This document shows, piece by piece, positions 1 to 10,504 of a stretch of DNA of 64,000 nt. How positions within the stretch are numbered: the stretch's first letter is position 1; each line of letters opens with the position of its first letter. The translations under genes were made by a program, and so were the position numbers. The notes under the pieces were generated by a model that was given only the letters and a program-made list of their open reading frames with translations, did no database searches and was not told where the DNA came from. The stretch is from Drosophila pseudoobscura (Eukaryota; Arthropoda; Insecta; Diptera; Drosophilidae): NCBI RefSeq assembly GCF_009870125.1, contig NC_046680.1, positions 3,720,001-3,784,000 on the forward strand. Direction: 5' to 3'.

Positions 1-2621
1 TTCATGAGGTATTGTTGACAGCTCGGATGTAAGAGTGTAATTTCGCTACTCTCATTCGTTTTTTCTAGAGTGGACAATGTCCCCAAAAAATTCTTCAAAT
101 GTTCTAAGGCCGTTGGTAGGTATGATTCTGAGCTGTTGATAGCTACACGCATATTGCTCTTATTAAAAACCTTTGTGCCTATTGACTTTAACTGGTCTCG
201 AATGTCCGCAGTGTTGTTTTTCTGCACAAAATTCTTCATGAAATCTATGTGATCAACTCCTGATAACAGAGACTTCAATTTACTTGCATTACTAACTAAC
301 GCTGCCGCTCCTAACATAGCGTATAAGTGACCAGAGCTAGCGATGCCTATTGATATATTGGATATGTAGTTTTCAATAAGCATTTTCAGACGGTCCGTGT
401 CTTCAAGCTTAAAGTTTCGCAGCAAATCTTGGCACAGTAAAAACATATCAGGCACATTTTTATCTAGTGCATGTGTTGTCATCATCAAGCTCAGCCGGTA
501 GCTTTTGGCGTCTTCAACATTTTCGACGAAATTTAACTTGAAGTCAATTCCAGCAGTCTTAGAGAGTACGAGTTTGTCAAATTCACGAAAATCATGCTGG
601 GTGGTTCCCATGTCATTGATAATATTGCAAAATAATGGTACGAGCTTTACTTCATCTTCACTCAGACCAGTTATATTAAATAGACATTTAAAATAAGTAA
701 TCTCGTTGGTCGGAACTTTGCAAATTTGAGTTTGAACTTCTTCAATAGTTTGGATGCTTAACTTTGGCCAATTCGGTGACTTCTTCACATCGCTAAGCGT
801 AAGACAGGGCAAAAGTTCAGTATTCGGTGCAGCCTTTTGAGAGGCGTCCAATTTCAACCCATTCTGATATATTTTTTCCAACTTTTCATTATCGAGCGCA
901 CTAGTTTTCTGCTCTAGCATTTCCAATTCAGCCTGTTTAAAGTTTTCCTCGTACAACTCGTCAGGCGACATCGTAAGTGTAAGTTTGTGCGAATTATTTA
1001 CAAAATATGTGTTCATTTTTTCTTGGAAATAATTCTTATTCTGCCTTAAACAAGTTCGCAGCCCTGCTATCATATCCGAAACCCGAAGGTTGCTAACTAC
1101 ATCGCCATCATGGTTCCAAAGTGCTGTTGAGTTAAATAACAAAGCATTGCCAAAATGTGGACTTTGATGTTTTAGTGATAATTCAAGATTATGGAGAATA
1201 CTTTCTACATGTTGGGACTCAAATCCCTCTTTCATGGCTTTGCATATAGTTTGGCTAAAGATGTCGTTGAATTTTTTGAATTCTTCAACACGCAGGTCTT
1301 GCAACCCCACAACGAATGCCGTATCCTTGGTGTCTGAAGAATACCCTGTACTCTGGTTGTAGCCCCCGGAAAAGTTTGGTTCTATTAGGCTCTTGTAAAA
1401 GGCAGAGTTAGGTCCACGGATCAATATTTCGGATAGGACTTTTAATTCAAAGGTTTCTTGTATGTTGGTCATGTCGCACATAAGCACAGCAATGGCAATT
1501 TGGTTCTGTCGATCAAAAGCAGCGCCCATATTGTCCAGTCTGCTGGAAATGTGTACATGCCGTGGCTGTGACCATCGCGGTTGTAGCGGGATACGGCTAT
1601 AAGAGTTGTCTACTCTGGTGTGCAGAGATAAATATTCTTTATCAATAAGCGAGAGGGTCTTTGTCAAATCGAAAGAACCATAAGAGTATACACGGGCGTT
1701 ACTTGGATGATAATATTTGCGATGGAACTCAATTAAATCCGTGTGCGTTAATTTGGGTATCTCCAATGGATTTCCTCCGGATACATGTCCATACGTGTGG
1801 TCGGGTAAAATATTATTAAGGAGATTCTGTCCAAAAACCAAAGAGTTCTCCGAAAACGCGCCTTTCATTTCATTATAAACCACACCCTTGATGACCAGTT
1901 CAGACTTCCGATTATGTAATTCCTTGTTCTCTAATCGCCAACCCTCTTGAAGAAAATCCAAATACGCAAGGTTAGGGCTATAATAAAGAATTTTCAATAT
2001 TTTTTTTTATGTTTTAACATATGTATGTATGTGGACTTACCTAAAAACCGCATCCAAGTAAATTCGCTGTAAATTCCTAAAGTCCACTTCATTCATGGTT
2101 GAAAAAGGATAGAGTGTGTAATCTGGACCTGTCATGGCATTCATGAACGTGGCTACAGAGCGATTAAGCATCTTGAAGAATGGGTCACGGACGGGATAGT
2201 TTTTTGAGCCACATAACGCTAGATGTTCCAAAATATGCGGAAGACCAGTGGAGTCAAAAGGTGTTGTCCGAAAATTGATCGAGAATACATTGTTTGCGTC
2301 ATTTCGATCGATATGCCATAGTTCCGTGCCAGTTCCTTCATGTCGCAGTGTATAGGACGTAAGATCAAAGTCAGGTATTCTTTCGACGCGTTCACATTGG
2401 AACCCATGATACAGCTTGCCTTCATTAAATTTGTATTCATGCTGCTGTATTAAATGTGGGACTTCAAGCTGAGCTGGGGACGCTACATTCGCTTCCTTTG
2501 TCTTTGCATCGCTCAACATGTCATCAAAAGAGGACACCGATTTGCAATTTGTTCTTCGTTGAGCACGCAACACATTCGTTCTATGCGGAGCCAATCTCAA
2601 AAATTTCAACCGTGATAACAT
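1..2621 (-). CDS. CG3107: Presequence protease, mitochondrial (pitrilysin M16C), 3' end cut by window
   Basis: This is a zinc metalloprotease of the PITRM1/PreP family, which degrades cleaved targeting peptides in the mitochondrial matrix. Two exons are visible: 2041-2621 (ATG at 2621) and 1977 down to the left edge, split by a 63-bp GT-AG intron. The join is in frame and gives about 852 residues; the family is about 1,030, so the C-terminus lies outside. The N-terminus is rich in Arg and poor in acidic residues, as in a mitochondrial presequence. The inverted zinc motif HILEH lies at about residue 134, followed by family landmarks [10 protein letters not shown] and DYTLYPFST. Exon 2 opens with [14 protein letters not shown], which aligns to human PITRM1. 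No lesion is seen. The gene symbol comes from recognising the fly orthologue; the M16C assignment is firm. Confidence 0.93.
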
Positions 2622-3314
2622 TGTATTTGGCTACGAATGATAAACACACAATATAAAAATTCAGATGATTCGCAGATGAAACCATCAGACAGAATAACTA
2701 GTAAACAATTAAAATGGCAACACGCGTTTGAGCTGCAGTTACATCAGCCGGAATCCATTGAATTCACATATGTAAATTTGTTCTTTTCTATGTTATAAAT
2801 GAGTTCCGATGACAATATTTTCAGAAAAATAAATATACACATATCGAGTTACTAAATTGATTTAACTTACCTATGAAACAAACAAGATTATTTTTAGTTT
2901 ATAAATTCAACAAAGTTTTTCTGAACTAGAATATGTGTGACCAAGTCTTTTTAAGGAGACGATTATAGTTATCGGTATCAGCTGTTTATAAATATATACA
3001 TATATGAATCAGTGTTGCCATTTTGGCCTATTTAAGGCTAGATCTACTTAATTTGAAAACGGAAATATTTAGTCCCTTGGCAGAATACAGATGAAACTAC
3101 AAAGCTTTGGTCAGAAGTACTGACTTATAAAGATGCTGGCAAAAGCCAAACTTTTGGAGAAATCACTTTATTTGGCATTGGAATTTTAAGTCCACCGTGG
3201 TAAAATGCTGTGATTGAAATTCAGTCAAATGAATATCGTTAAGACCAAACTTAGGAACAAAATTACTGTTAAATATTAAATATAAGGTTTGTTTTAGAAA
3301 TATTTAATTTTGTT
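2622..3314. other. Intergenic gap between divergent genes
   Basis: About 690 bp of AT-rich sequence separates the CG3107 start from the divergent start of the small gene at 3315. It probably holds both promoters. I see no clear TATA box, repeat or RNA gene. Confidence 0.4.
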
Positions 3315-3829
3315 ATGTATACGACTAACATTCTTTTGAAATTTAACGGATATGGGTTGCGCCGTCATGTGGCCGCAGCTACCGGAACTACCAGGAAATA
3401 TCTAAATTTAATACATTCCAGCGATAAAAATACGGATTGGATTAATAGCGAATTGGATGAAATAATAACACAATTAAAAATGTATATATCTATGTGCTGC
3501 TTTATTCGTAGCATATTTTTTAGACTGTATTTTTACAATTTTAAGCTTGTTCTAGCTTGTATTTTTGTGAAATCTAGCATATTTATCTAAGTGCTATCGG
3601 TTTAATTACTAATTAATTGTTTTATCATGTAAGTATATACAAAATTTCAAAATTTTAGCGAATAACATGGAGATCTGATAATGTTCGAATCTATGGCATT
3701 ACCTGCCAACAGGCACATCTAAATTATTGGGCACGTTCACCAACAGAACTTTCTCAGGGAACAGTAATGAATATGATACAATGTCGATTATTAATGACGT
3801 TCACGCATACATTCGAGCAACAGATATAG
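3315..3829 (+). CDS. Small unrecognised two-exon gene (possible mitochondrial protein)
   Basis: The first exon starts at ATG 3315 and reads about 55 codons to a good donor (AAT|GTATAT, exon end 3481). A second open segment runs to TAG at 3827-3829 and includes VRIYGITCQQAHLNYW. The obvious acceptor (TTTTAG, exon start 3659) would put the segments out of frame and stop at once. A weaker AG at 3671-3672 (exon start 3673) restores the frame and gives 107 aa. The N-terminus contains Arg, His and Ala (GLRRHVAAATGTTRKY) and could be a mitochondrial leader. I do not recognise the family. The gene ends about 30 bp before the Harbinger-like element. It may be a real short gene with a weak acceptor, or a gene with a recent frame lesion. 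Confidence 0.4.
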
Positions 3830-3861
3830 CGTAGATATGGTACGCTACATATGATCACTAA

Positions 3862-3967
3862 TAGGCTATTCACACTGACGGCCATCCATCATCCATTTCG
3901 GGGATGGTCCGTAATAGGCTATTCACACTGACGACCATCCACCATCCATTTCGGGGATGGTCCGTAA
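3862..3967 (+). repeat. 53-bp tandem duplication of the element's left end
   Basis: Two adjacent 53-bp units (3862-3914 and 3915-3967) differ at only a few positions. Each begins TAGGCTATTCACACTGACG and each is preceded and followed by TAA (3859-3861, 3912-3914, 3965-3967), so the terminal repeat plus its flanking TAA is doubled. Confidence 0.85.
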
Positions 3968-4219
3968 GGTTCTGCCGTTCCGAAAATTTCCCAGTTAGTT
4001 CATTATCCATTTTGGATGTTCCTAAACCGCACGTTTCTATGCGATAGTTAGCCGATGGTTTTCAAATGCAACTCTGAATAATTGTCATTCACAATGGAAA
4101 AATGGTATTCACTGCGAAAACGTAAACAATGATTTTGACAAAATTAACAAAAAACAAAAACAACAACAGAACAGCTCGGAAGGACAGCAGACCAAATTTT
4201 CGAAAAACTTATTAATAAA

Positions 4220-5074
4220 ATGGATTTAGTGCCACAAAACTCCTCCAGTGGTACGTTGAATAGATATATCTGTTTTTTTATTGTTTATAATATATAATAT
4301 TATTACACAATGCAGCAAACAAGAGAACAACAGCAGGCGGCAGGGTGAAATGGAGTGCCGCGCTTGAGAGCCTGCTGATTGACATATGGCAGGAGAAAAT
4401 TGAAGATTTGCGCGGACCACGCAAAAATTCACATGTGTACATGGAGATGGCCGAGTCCATTAAGGAGGCTGGGCTTGAGCTTGGATGGGGCGAGATAAAG
4501 ACAAAGCTCGAGAACATGACCAAAAAATATATAGAAATTGGACCGAGCGGGGGTGCTCCATCTGGGTGGCAACATTACGATAAATTAAACTCATTTCTGG
4601 GGTGCTACCGGATAAACAACATGGAGCAGAGCACATTGGACAACGACAGTAAGTTTTATTAATTTATTGCTAAAAAAATATATTTCATTTAAGGTGTTCG
4701 TTGCAGATCCTGATGAGTACTTTTCGGATATTATTGAGATGGACCTGAACGGATCTTGTAGCTCCAGCACCTTGTCTGGGCGTCCGCCAAAGAAAAAGAA
4801 AAAGACCGACATTTCGTGGCTGGCAGAGATCGCCCGGGAACGTCTCGAAGAACAGAAGGACCACCACAGAAAGAAGGAAGAGCACGACGTGAGGCAGGAG
4901 AAGATGGTGCAGGACCTAATCAGCACACAAACGAAATTTCAAAATGATCTGTTGGAAGTGCTAAACCACAGCCGAAATAATTGCTATATCTTCATCATCC
5001 ATTATAAGAACCAAGAATTAATAAATCTTCCGCGCAAATTTAATGAACTTGTTATTGGCATCAGCTGTTTTTGA
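4220..5074 (+). CDS. MADF/Myb-SANT-like protein encoded within a Harbinger-like element
   Basis: Three exons, 4220-4250, 4316-4648 and 4707-5074, join in frame (31+333+368 nt) to give 243 aa; both introns have clean GT-AG ends. Residues about 19-95 form a MADF/SANT-type DNA-binding domain (VKWSAALESLLIDIW near its start, GWGEIKTKLENMTKKYIEIG in the recognition-helix region). A Lys-rich nuclear-localisation-like run (RPPKKKKKTD) follows at about residue 150, then a highly charged helix rich in Glu, Arg, Lys and Gln that could be a coiled coil. In Harbinger elements such a protein binds the transposon ends and brings the transposase to the nucleus; here no transposase partner is in the element. 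The intact frame and splice sites suggest recent activity or host use. It could also be scored as a host MADF gene caught in a transposon. Confidence 0.75.
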
Positions 5075-5169
5075 CGGATGGTGGATGGTGGCAGTGTGAT
5101 TCGGAGTTTCACATCTGTCAAAAAATCCCACCATTCCCCCGGGATGGGCTCAGTGTGCAGAGCCTATAA

Positions 5170-5231
5170 CCATACAGTATGACGCTTTCGTTGTATGAAC
5201 TGGCACATCTATATACTGTATGGTTAGTGAT
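5170..5231. repeat. Right part of a 19-bp palindrome split by the Harbinger-like insertion
   Basis: The right arm ATACTGTATGGTTAGTGAT (5213-5231) is the exact reverse complement of ATCACTAACCATACAGTAT. That left arm is recreated when the element is removed: 3854-3858, one TAA, then 5170-5180. The pre-insertion site was thus a 19-bp perfect stem with a 32-nt loop (5181-5212). It looks like a short foldback or MITE-type sequence. Confidence 0.8.
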
Positions 5232-5439
5232 ATAATGCAATGCTTTTGGCTTATATCGATAGCCGACATATCGCTAAGAATGAGCAAAAGAATAAAAACG
5301 TAAGCAAAGACAAATTAATTCATCTTCTGTTAAAAATTATGCAAAATTTTATTTTTAATTTATAATTTGGATTTGAGCAAAATATAAGCAAACGGCTGCT
5401 TGTTGCAATATAGATTTTTTCTGAGCCGATTATATTTAT

Positions 5440-5560
5440 AACTTCAGCTCAGCACACTTAGCACATCCCGAAGGGAATGGTAGGATTTTTTGAACGATAT
5501 GAAACCTCGATTCACACTGTCACCATCCATCAAAAAGCAACTTCTGAGCATAAAATTACA
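5440..5560 (-). mobile_element. Truncated end of a second Harbinger-like copy
   Basis: This stretch (GCACATCCCGAAGGGAATGG, then TTCACACTGTCACCATCCAT) aligns over about 90 bp with the reverse complement of the right end of the 3862-5166 element (its 5060-5160 part), with modest divergence. No coding part remains. It shows that the element belongs to a repeated family. Confidence 0.7.
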
Positions 5561-5749
5561 AGGTTTTGATCTGTATTGTGAAAATTGCACAATTTTATAT
5601 TTTTAAATTGACTAACTAATTGGCTATAAAAAAACAATACAAATATAGACTGCAGCTCCTTTGGGTCTTCAAGCATTTTCTGAACAAGATTTTTTCTTTT
5701 AAAGGCCGTGAAGAATACGATTTTTTTTTATTATTAATATTATTTATTT

Positions 5750-6410
5750 ATTATTATGGCGCTGCGTAGCCACTGCAAATTGATTTGTTAATTTTAGGTA
5801 TACAAATTATCAGATATGGTTCCTTATAATTGTGCGTTTTTAGTTTACTCGTAGCATCAATAGCTTTTATCCTTTACGGAGGCGGAAGGTGTTGCGACGA
5901 ATTTTTAAAAAACATCTGCAAGATATCAAAGGAGTGTGGACACCAAATTTGGTTGCTCTAGCTCTTATAGTCTCTGAGATCTATGCGCTCACTTTCTGCG
6001 ATAGGTAAAGTCGACCATGAAACGTGTGTGCTAGAGAGAGACAGAGAGAGAAAGAATTAAATTGTTTTCATCATTCTGGCTGTAATAATGATACGAATTG
6101 GCTCACATTCTGCAGTCTAAAAGATAAAAAGATAGAAGATATAGTCATTATTTACGATTCTGCGTTTTTTGTCTTTACGTATCTTTGAAATTGTTGATGC
6201 AACTGATTTTCGCCCTTTGTGGTGGCGAAAGTCGGCGGGGGGAAGTTTGGAAATATATTTGTAGCAGTGACATATCACAGAAGTCTGGATACAAAATGTC
6301 GTTGCACTATCTCTAATAGTCTCTGAGCACTATGCGCACATAGCGGCGCACAGACGGACAGACAGACAGGGCTCAATCGACTCGGCTATTGCTATTGCTA
6401 GATTAAAACA
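5750..6410 (-). mobile_element. Fragmented DINE-1 (INE-1/Helentron) sequence
   Basis: Scattered blocks match the interior of the full DINE-1 copy at 44990-46062: a GCGCTGCGTAGCCACTGCAA block near 5759, a block ending in TTTGGTTGCTCTAGCTCTTA near 5950, and another near 6300 (TCTCTGAGCACTATGCGCAC). Neither terminus is present. The piece is old and broken by indels. Confidence 0.7.
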
Positions 6411-6764
6411 GCGTAAACAGAGATGAAATTCGCAGGGAACCGATATGAAATTACCTTTTTTTCACGATGAAATTGATTTGCTATTGTTTGTTCCATACCA
6501 AGTGTTTATAATTTATATAGATATAAATTTTTGTTGATGTTTTGTCCACTTAAGTACATCTGGTCACACTTTGCCGTTGGCAATGTATATGAAACTCATC
6601 CGAGCAGCCAAAGCAAGACTAAATTGATTACAGGAATACCCATACATTTTTGTTCCATTATTTCATTTGGTATTTTTTTTTCGAATATTACAGTCTGTAC
6701 TCACAATTACAGCTGCTGATATAACATTGTGGTGTAAGCTTGTTTTTGTTTCGGAACTTGAAAA

Positions 6765-7124
6765 ATGAGTTCAGATATTGACCCTGATTATTCCACTCGC
6801 CGTAACTTACGGCAAAGACAAACAAAGACATCCAATGATGACAATGTGGCTATTGAATCCGAGAAGCACAAGCGAAAAGGAAAGAAAAGAGGTCAAAATT
6901 ACGGGAAAAATAGTGCTTATGATGAGTATGGAATTATTCGCTACAATGGATTAGACATTTGCGACTGCATGAGCGAAGAGTGTGATGGATGCTGGTACGA
7001 ATGTCCAAGCTGTGGTTCTACCAGGTGCGGTCCTACCTGTAGAGCTAATCGAAAGTTTTTCTACGAAGGAATGAACCACGATGGAAAAGACTTATCCATA
7101 ACCAATAAATTCCTTCCAAAATAA
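6765..7124 (+). CDS. ARL14EP/ARF7EP-C domain protein, small cysteine-rich
   Basis: A single-exon gene of 119 aa. Residues 1-50 are basic and polar (RRNLRQRQ, KHKRKGKKRGQ). The C-terminal half is a Cys-rich module (LDICDCMSEECDGC, CPSCGSTRCGPTCRANRKFF) that matches the ARF7EP_C domain of human ARL14 effector protein, including the CDC...CxGC...CPxC...CGPxCRxNR spacing; such spacing suggests zinc binding. Human ARL14EP links ARL14 to actin-based vesicle transport, and a nuclear role has been reported for related proteins; the fly role is unknown. A polyadenylation signal AATAAA lies near 7199, about 75 bp after the stop. Divergent repeats flank both sides, yet the frame is clean, which supports a constrained gene. 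Confidence 0.85.
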   Translation: MSSDIDPDYSTRRNLRQRQTKTSNDDNVAIESEKHKRKGKKRGQNYGKNSAYDEYGIIRYNGLDICDCMSEECDGCWYECPSCGSTRCGPTCRANRKFFYEGMNHDGKDLSITNKFLPK

Positions 7125-7415
7125 ACTGAAAATTAGTTTAAAAATTAAAAATGTATGCCTATGACGCGAACCTAGGTCAGGAATTAGTTTTAAGTACCAA
7201 TAAATGTATTAATATTTTATAAATACAATTTTCGTGTGAAAGCCCAAAGAAAACCTAGTTACATTCATGTGTTAAACTTTCTAAAGAAATATTGAACACA
7301 GCCACTACTACTAGATTAAAAAAAATCTAGCCCTAAATAGATAATAGATTATCATTGTTGATATGACGAGGCATTAAACACTGCAAGATCAATATTTTTT
7401 TCCTAGCGATAAAGT

Positions 7416-7990
7416 CTATTCAATTGTACGGTGTAAGCTTAAAAATTTGTCTGGCAAGCAGGAAGCACTAGAACCAAAGACTATACAATACCAAGATGTT
7501 GCATGAGGAACAAATTCTTTTTCAATTTTCGTTTGACGCTTCATGGTACGGGCGCGCGGGGCTATTACTTCAATTCTCTTTTCTTTGCTACTCGGCTTCG
7601 TCAATGCCTCGGTCAGCGTCGAGTCGGTGTGTCTCGAGAGAAGGAATACAAAAACAAAATATGAATCGTCTGCGTGCTGAAACCGTAGGGCAGCGTGGTC
7701 GCTGATGTCTTTGGCGCGGCAGTCAGTCACACCAAACTTAAACTTGATTTTTTCAATAGTTTTCCATGAATCTTTAAATCTGGCACGTTTGGTACGTTTG
7801 TACCTGATGTAGCATCGGCACATGACTCAAATGCTTCCCGCAAATTTCACTGCTGTGTTCTCTGCATGGGAGGTATAAGAGTCTTTATTATAATAGTTTC
7901 CTTAGGCGGAATATAGCGCCCTGTAGTTGTTCAGAATTGGACACAGTTGTATCAAAACATGCTTTTTAATTTGATCAACTACTCCCAATT
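7416..7990 (-). mobile_element. Unclassified transposon-like repeat, copy A
   Basis: Positions 7727-7980 are nearly identical to 11249-11500, including the block CTGCTGTGTTCTCTGCATGG, so this is a dispersed repeat. The minus strand keeps an open frame (7416-7823, 135 aa, beginning MCRCYIRYKRTKRARFKDSW), but homology to copy B covers only its first quarter. In the longer copy B the repeat sits upstream of a transposase-like frame, so this is probably its 5' part. Family not recognised. Confidence 0.5.
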
Positions 7991-8040
7991 TCATTCCCAT
8001 TCACCCATGCATTTTGGGTAGACGAGGGTGACAATTCGAT

Positions 8041-8218
8041 ATTTTATACCCGATACTCAAAATGAGTATTGGGGTATATTAGATTTGTGGTGAAAATAGA
8101 TGTGTGTAACGTCCAGAAGGAAGCGTTTCCGACCCCATTAAGTATATATATTCTTGATCAGCATCAATAGCCGAGTCGATTGAGCCATGTTGATACTTAT
8201 TTTGAGTATCGGGTATAA
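8041..8218 (+). mobile_element. Short internally deleted DINE-1 copy
   Basis: Bounded by TATACCCGATACTCAAAATG and its inverted form TTTTGAGTATCGGGTATA, this is a roughly 178-bp miniature that keeps the INE-1 core (GAAGGAAGCGTTTCCGACC, CTTGATCAGCATCAATAGCC) and has lost most of the interior. Confidence 0.85.
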
Positions 8219-8800
8219 AAAAGACCGAAGACCAGAGTAATAGAAACAAGATAGCAAATAATTAGAAAAGAGGAGAGAAACACATGCAGGTGGAGAGTGT
8301 GGAACAGGGTAAACAGAAAGAAGATGATGATTATGGAAATGAAGCAGATTTGCACACAGACTTTAAATGAAGACCTAAAAAATTGGTATACAATTAAAAA
8401 TACTTTGCGCACATATGCCACATCTCTTAGCCAAACTGCAACCATCCAACAATTCCCCTCCCTCCATTGACCATTAAATCCATTTGTCACTTTTGTGAAC
8501 AGCAATGTCAAAAAGACAAAGAGGTATTACCATATGTACATATGTATGTATACATATGTGAACGTCGTTGTTCTTTTCCTGGTTTACTTTTGAATGTTTC
8601 GGATAATTACATTAGTTTATTAATATTTCATGCGAACTTAGATTTTCAAGTTTGCGACATGCGAAACCCAATTAATCAGATCTATTTTGCAGTCGTACCG
8701 TCGGCAGTTTCCTTTCTCCGCAAATATGAAATCATGCGCTATATAATTTTTAGAGTTCAAAGTAGATGTGGGACTGTAAGTATAAATATAATTTTCAGTA
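8219..8800. other. No gene recognised
   Basis: AT-rich spacer with two medium open frames on opposite strands (8197-8511 minus, 8467-8817 plus) that have no domain, biased composition and no splice context. Short TACATATG-type simple repeats lie near 8530-8560. Confidence 0.35.
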
Positions 8801-9421
8801 TTAAAGAATCAATTTAGTGTTTAAAACGAACCTTAAAACTAAATGAATCAGCTCAGCTCCAACACTGAAGTCCTTGGAAAATCCAATTCTGTTGACATCA
8901 CAAATGGCTTGTAAAAGACACTCATGCCCATTGTAGCCGTAACTTTAATAATAAAACCGGATTTAGTACATGTACATACGACTATTACAACATACCCGTT
9001 AAGTAAATACTCAATAAAAGCGTATATTTTCCAGCGTAGCTGTGTGGGCTTTTGGTACATTTTCCTTTCTTTTCCAGCATTTATAAACTTATTGTGGTTA
9101 TATTCGGGCAAAAAAGGGTTCTGGCGAAAAACCGTAGCATTATAGGGTAGATGAAACTCGGCTTTTAATACGTAGCCGACGGTGAGCGATTCATAGTCGA
9201 GATTAGCTGGTATGCCTATTCCAGCAATGAACTGAAACTATTTTGATACAAATATTTATTCTTAAAGTGAAGTCTTTAACATACATTACCTGATGTCTAG
9301 TTGGTGCTTGCCTTGGGAATATTAGGAAACGTTTAGCTCGTACATGCATATCAATTTTTTGGGTTTGAAACGCTAAAATTAGACATATTGTTAAGACTAT
9401 AGACCAAACACACCTATTCAT
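8801..9421 (-). CDS. DM4/DM12-family secreted protein
   Basis: Three exons (9290-9421, 8996-9231, 8801-8942) join in frame (132+236+142 nt) to give 169 aa with clean GT-AG introns. I chose ATG 9421 because it starts a classical signal peptide (MNRCVWSIVLTICLILAFQ); an upstream in-frame ATG at 9499 would bury it. The mature protein starts with the family hallmark RAKRFLIFPRQAPTRHQF, then GIGIPANLDYESLTVGYVLK, a central QLRWKIYAFIEYLLNG helix and the Cys-containing GYNGHECLLQAICD. This order is diagnostic for the DM4/DM12 family (insect-specific, usually secreted, function unknown). A Cys expected downstream in the second pair is not obvious in the short C-terminus. The gene is intact despite lying between repeats. 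Confidence 0.85.
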
Positions 9422-9639
9422 TTCGCTGACAGTACTATAACTGACCTCAGAAAGATATTTCAAGTCAATATACATACTTTTTTTTTTAACAATTAGCATA
9501 CTGCAAAACAGTGAAAAAATAACCAGGCTACAGTATTATTGCAGTTGTTAATACAAGTCGTCAGAATTCGTAAGTACATATTTGTAACTCTAGTGGTTCT
9601 TTCAGATGTACATACATACATATATACATATCTGGCGAT

Positions 9640-10470
9640 GCTAATAGCTGCGCGGAGAGCCTAGCAGCCTACGTAATAATGGCATGCGGGGCATCGTAGT
9701 GGGACGCGGGTATCGCCACGGCCCACTGCTGTGCCGCGTGACGAAGATGCCAGAGATCTAGAGGCGATCCCGATCACGGACTCAGCTAAGAGGACTTCAG
9801 ATCGAAGCTTAAGGCTCTAAAGAAAACTATCAAGAGGAGTAAAGCTAAATAATTTCTAGAGCTATGCGACGCTCTCGATGCCGAACCCTTTGGCGTACGA
9901 GATGGGAGGCAATGCACAAGAAAATACCAACGAACCCAGTGAAAGCCACCGTCCACTCGCCTCACAGCTGCGAAGATCAAGGCAGAGAAGGAACTTGGCA
10001 TTGATGGAGGGTCAAATCACACCCAAGAAACCATTATCGCAGCCCATCTAATCGTCTCTATTTAGACCAACGCATCATGGGTCTCTGTAAAAATCACGCG
10101 CATATGGATCTGACAGAGGCTGGGAATCATTCTAAAGCTATTTAAAGAAGCCAACGATATCGACCAATCGCCCCTTGTGCATGCTGGGGAGATATTCGAG
10201 CGAAAAATACGCAGACGTATCTATATTGCCACAACTGCAATCTTTATCTGCACTCTATGCGCTAAGGAGCGGACGGCGAGTTCCGCTATAACAGTCGAAA
10301 ACATCATCAACTGTATGCCTGACAGCGCGGCGAAATTGAAGACCGTCCAGGGAATGGCAGTACTTCAAAAACTCCCTCTCTTCACCAGTCAAGGTTACTG
10401 AAGAGTAGCACAGGGCAGCCGCTAGGCCCCTTAAAAGTTGAACTTTCAAAGGTCACAGGGTCTACAAGTG
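9640..10470 (+). mobile_element. Degenerate LINE fragment (R1/jockey-like ORF2, N-terminal part)
   Basis: Broken frames on the plus strand give LINE ORF2-like pieces: a linker region (KLKALKKTIKRSK, then FLELCDALDAEPFG near 9805-9895) and later pieces before the reverse transcriptase (IFERKIRRRI and AITVENIINCM near 10190-10315). Stops and frameshifts interrupt it throughout. The clade is a guess from these motifs. Confidence 0.5.
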
Positions 10471-10504
10471 TTCCTCTTGTTATAAAACAACTTTAATGAC
10501 GTTT

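Larger units (their letters stand above)
3862..5166 (+). mobile_element. PIF/Harbinger-like DNA transposon carrying only a MADF/SANT gene
   Basis: The element is 1,305 bp and flanked by TAA on both sides (3859-3861 and 5167-5169), the 3-bp TWA target duplication typical of Harbinger. The left end reads TAGGCTATTCACACTGACG. The right end, reverse-complemented, reads TAGGCTCTGCACACTGAG, so the ends form a short imperfect inverted repeat. Inside is one three-exon gene (4220-5074) for a Myb/SANT-like protein, the usual partner of the Harbinger transposase. No DDE transposase reading frame is present. It is therefore a deletion derivative, or an element mobilised in trans. Family assignment is inferred from the target duplication plus the SANT-type protein. 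Confidence 0.75.

Noticed and set aside
4278-4926. Several antisense open frames over the MADF/SANT gene
   Set aside because: They are shadows of the plus-strand exons, whose splice sites and domain are clear.
8197-8511. Hydrophobic 104-aa minus-strand frame that looks membrane-bound
   Set aside because: It ends inside a DINE-1 terminus and the hydrophobicity comes from AT-rich sequence; no family resemblance.
9422-9499. Upstream in-frame ATG of the DM4/DM12 gene
   Set aside because: Using it would place 26 non-conserved residues before a classical signal peptide.
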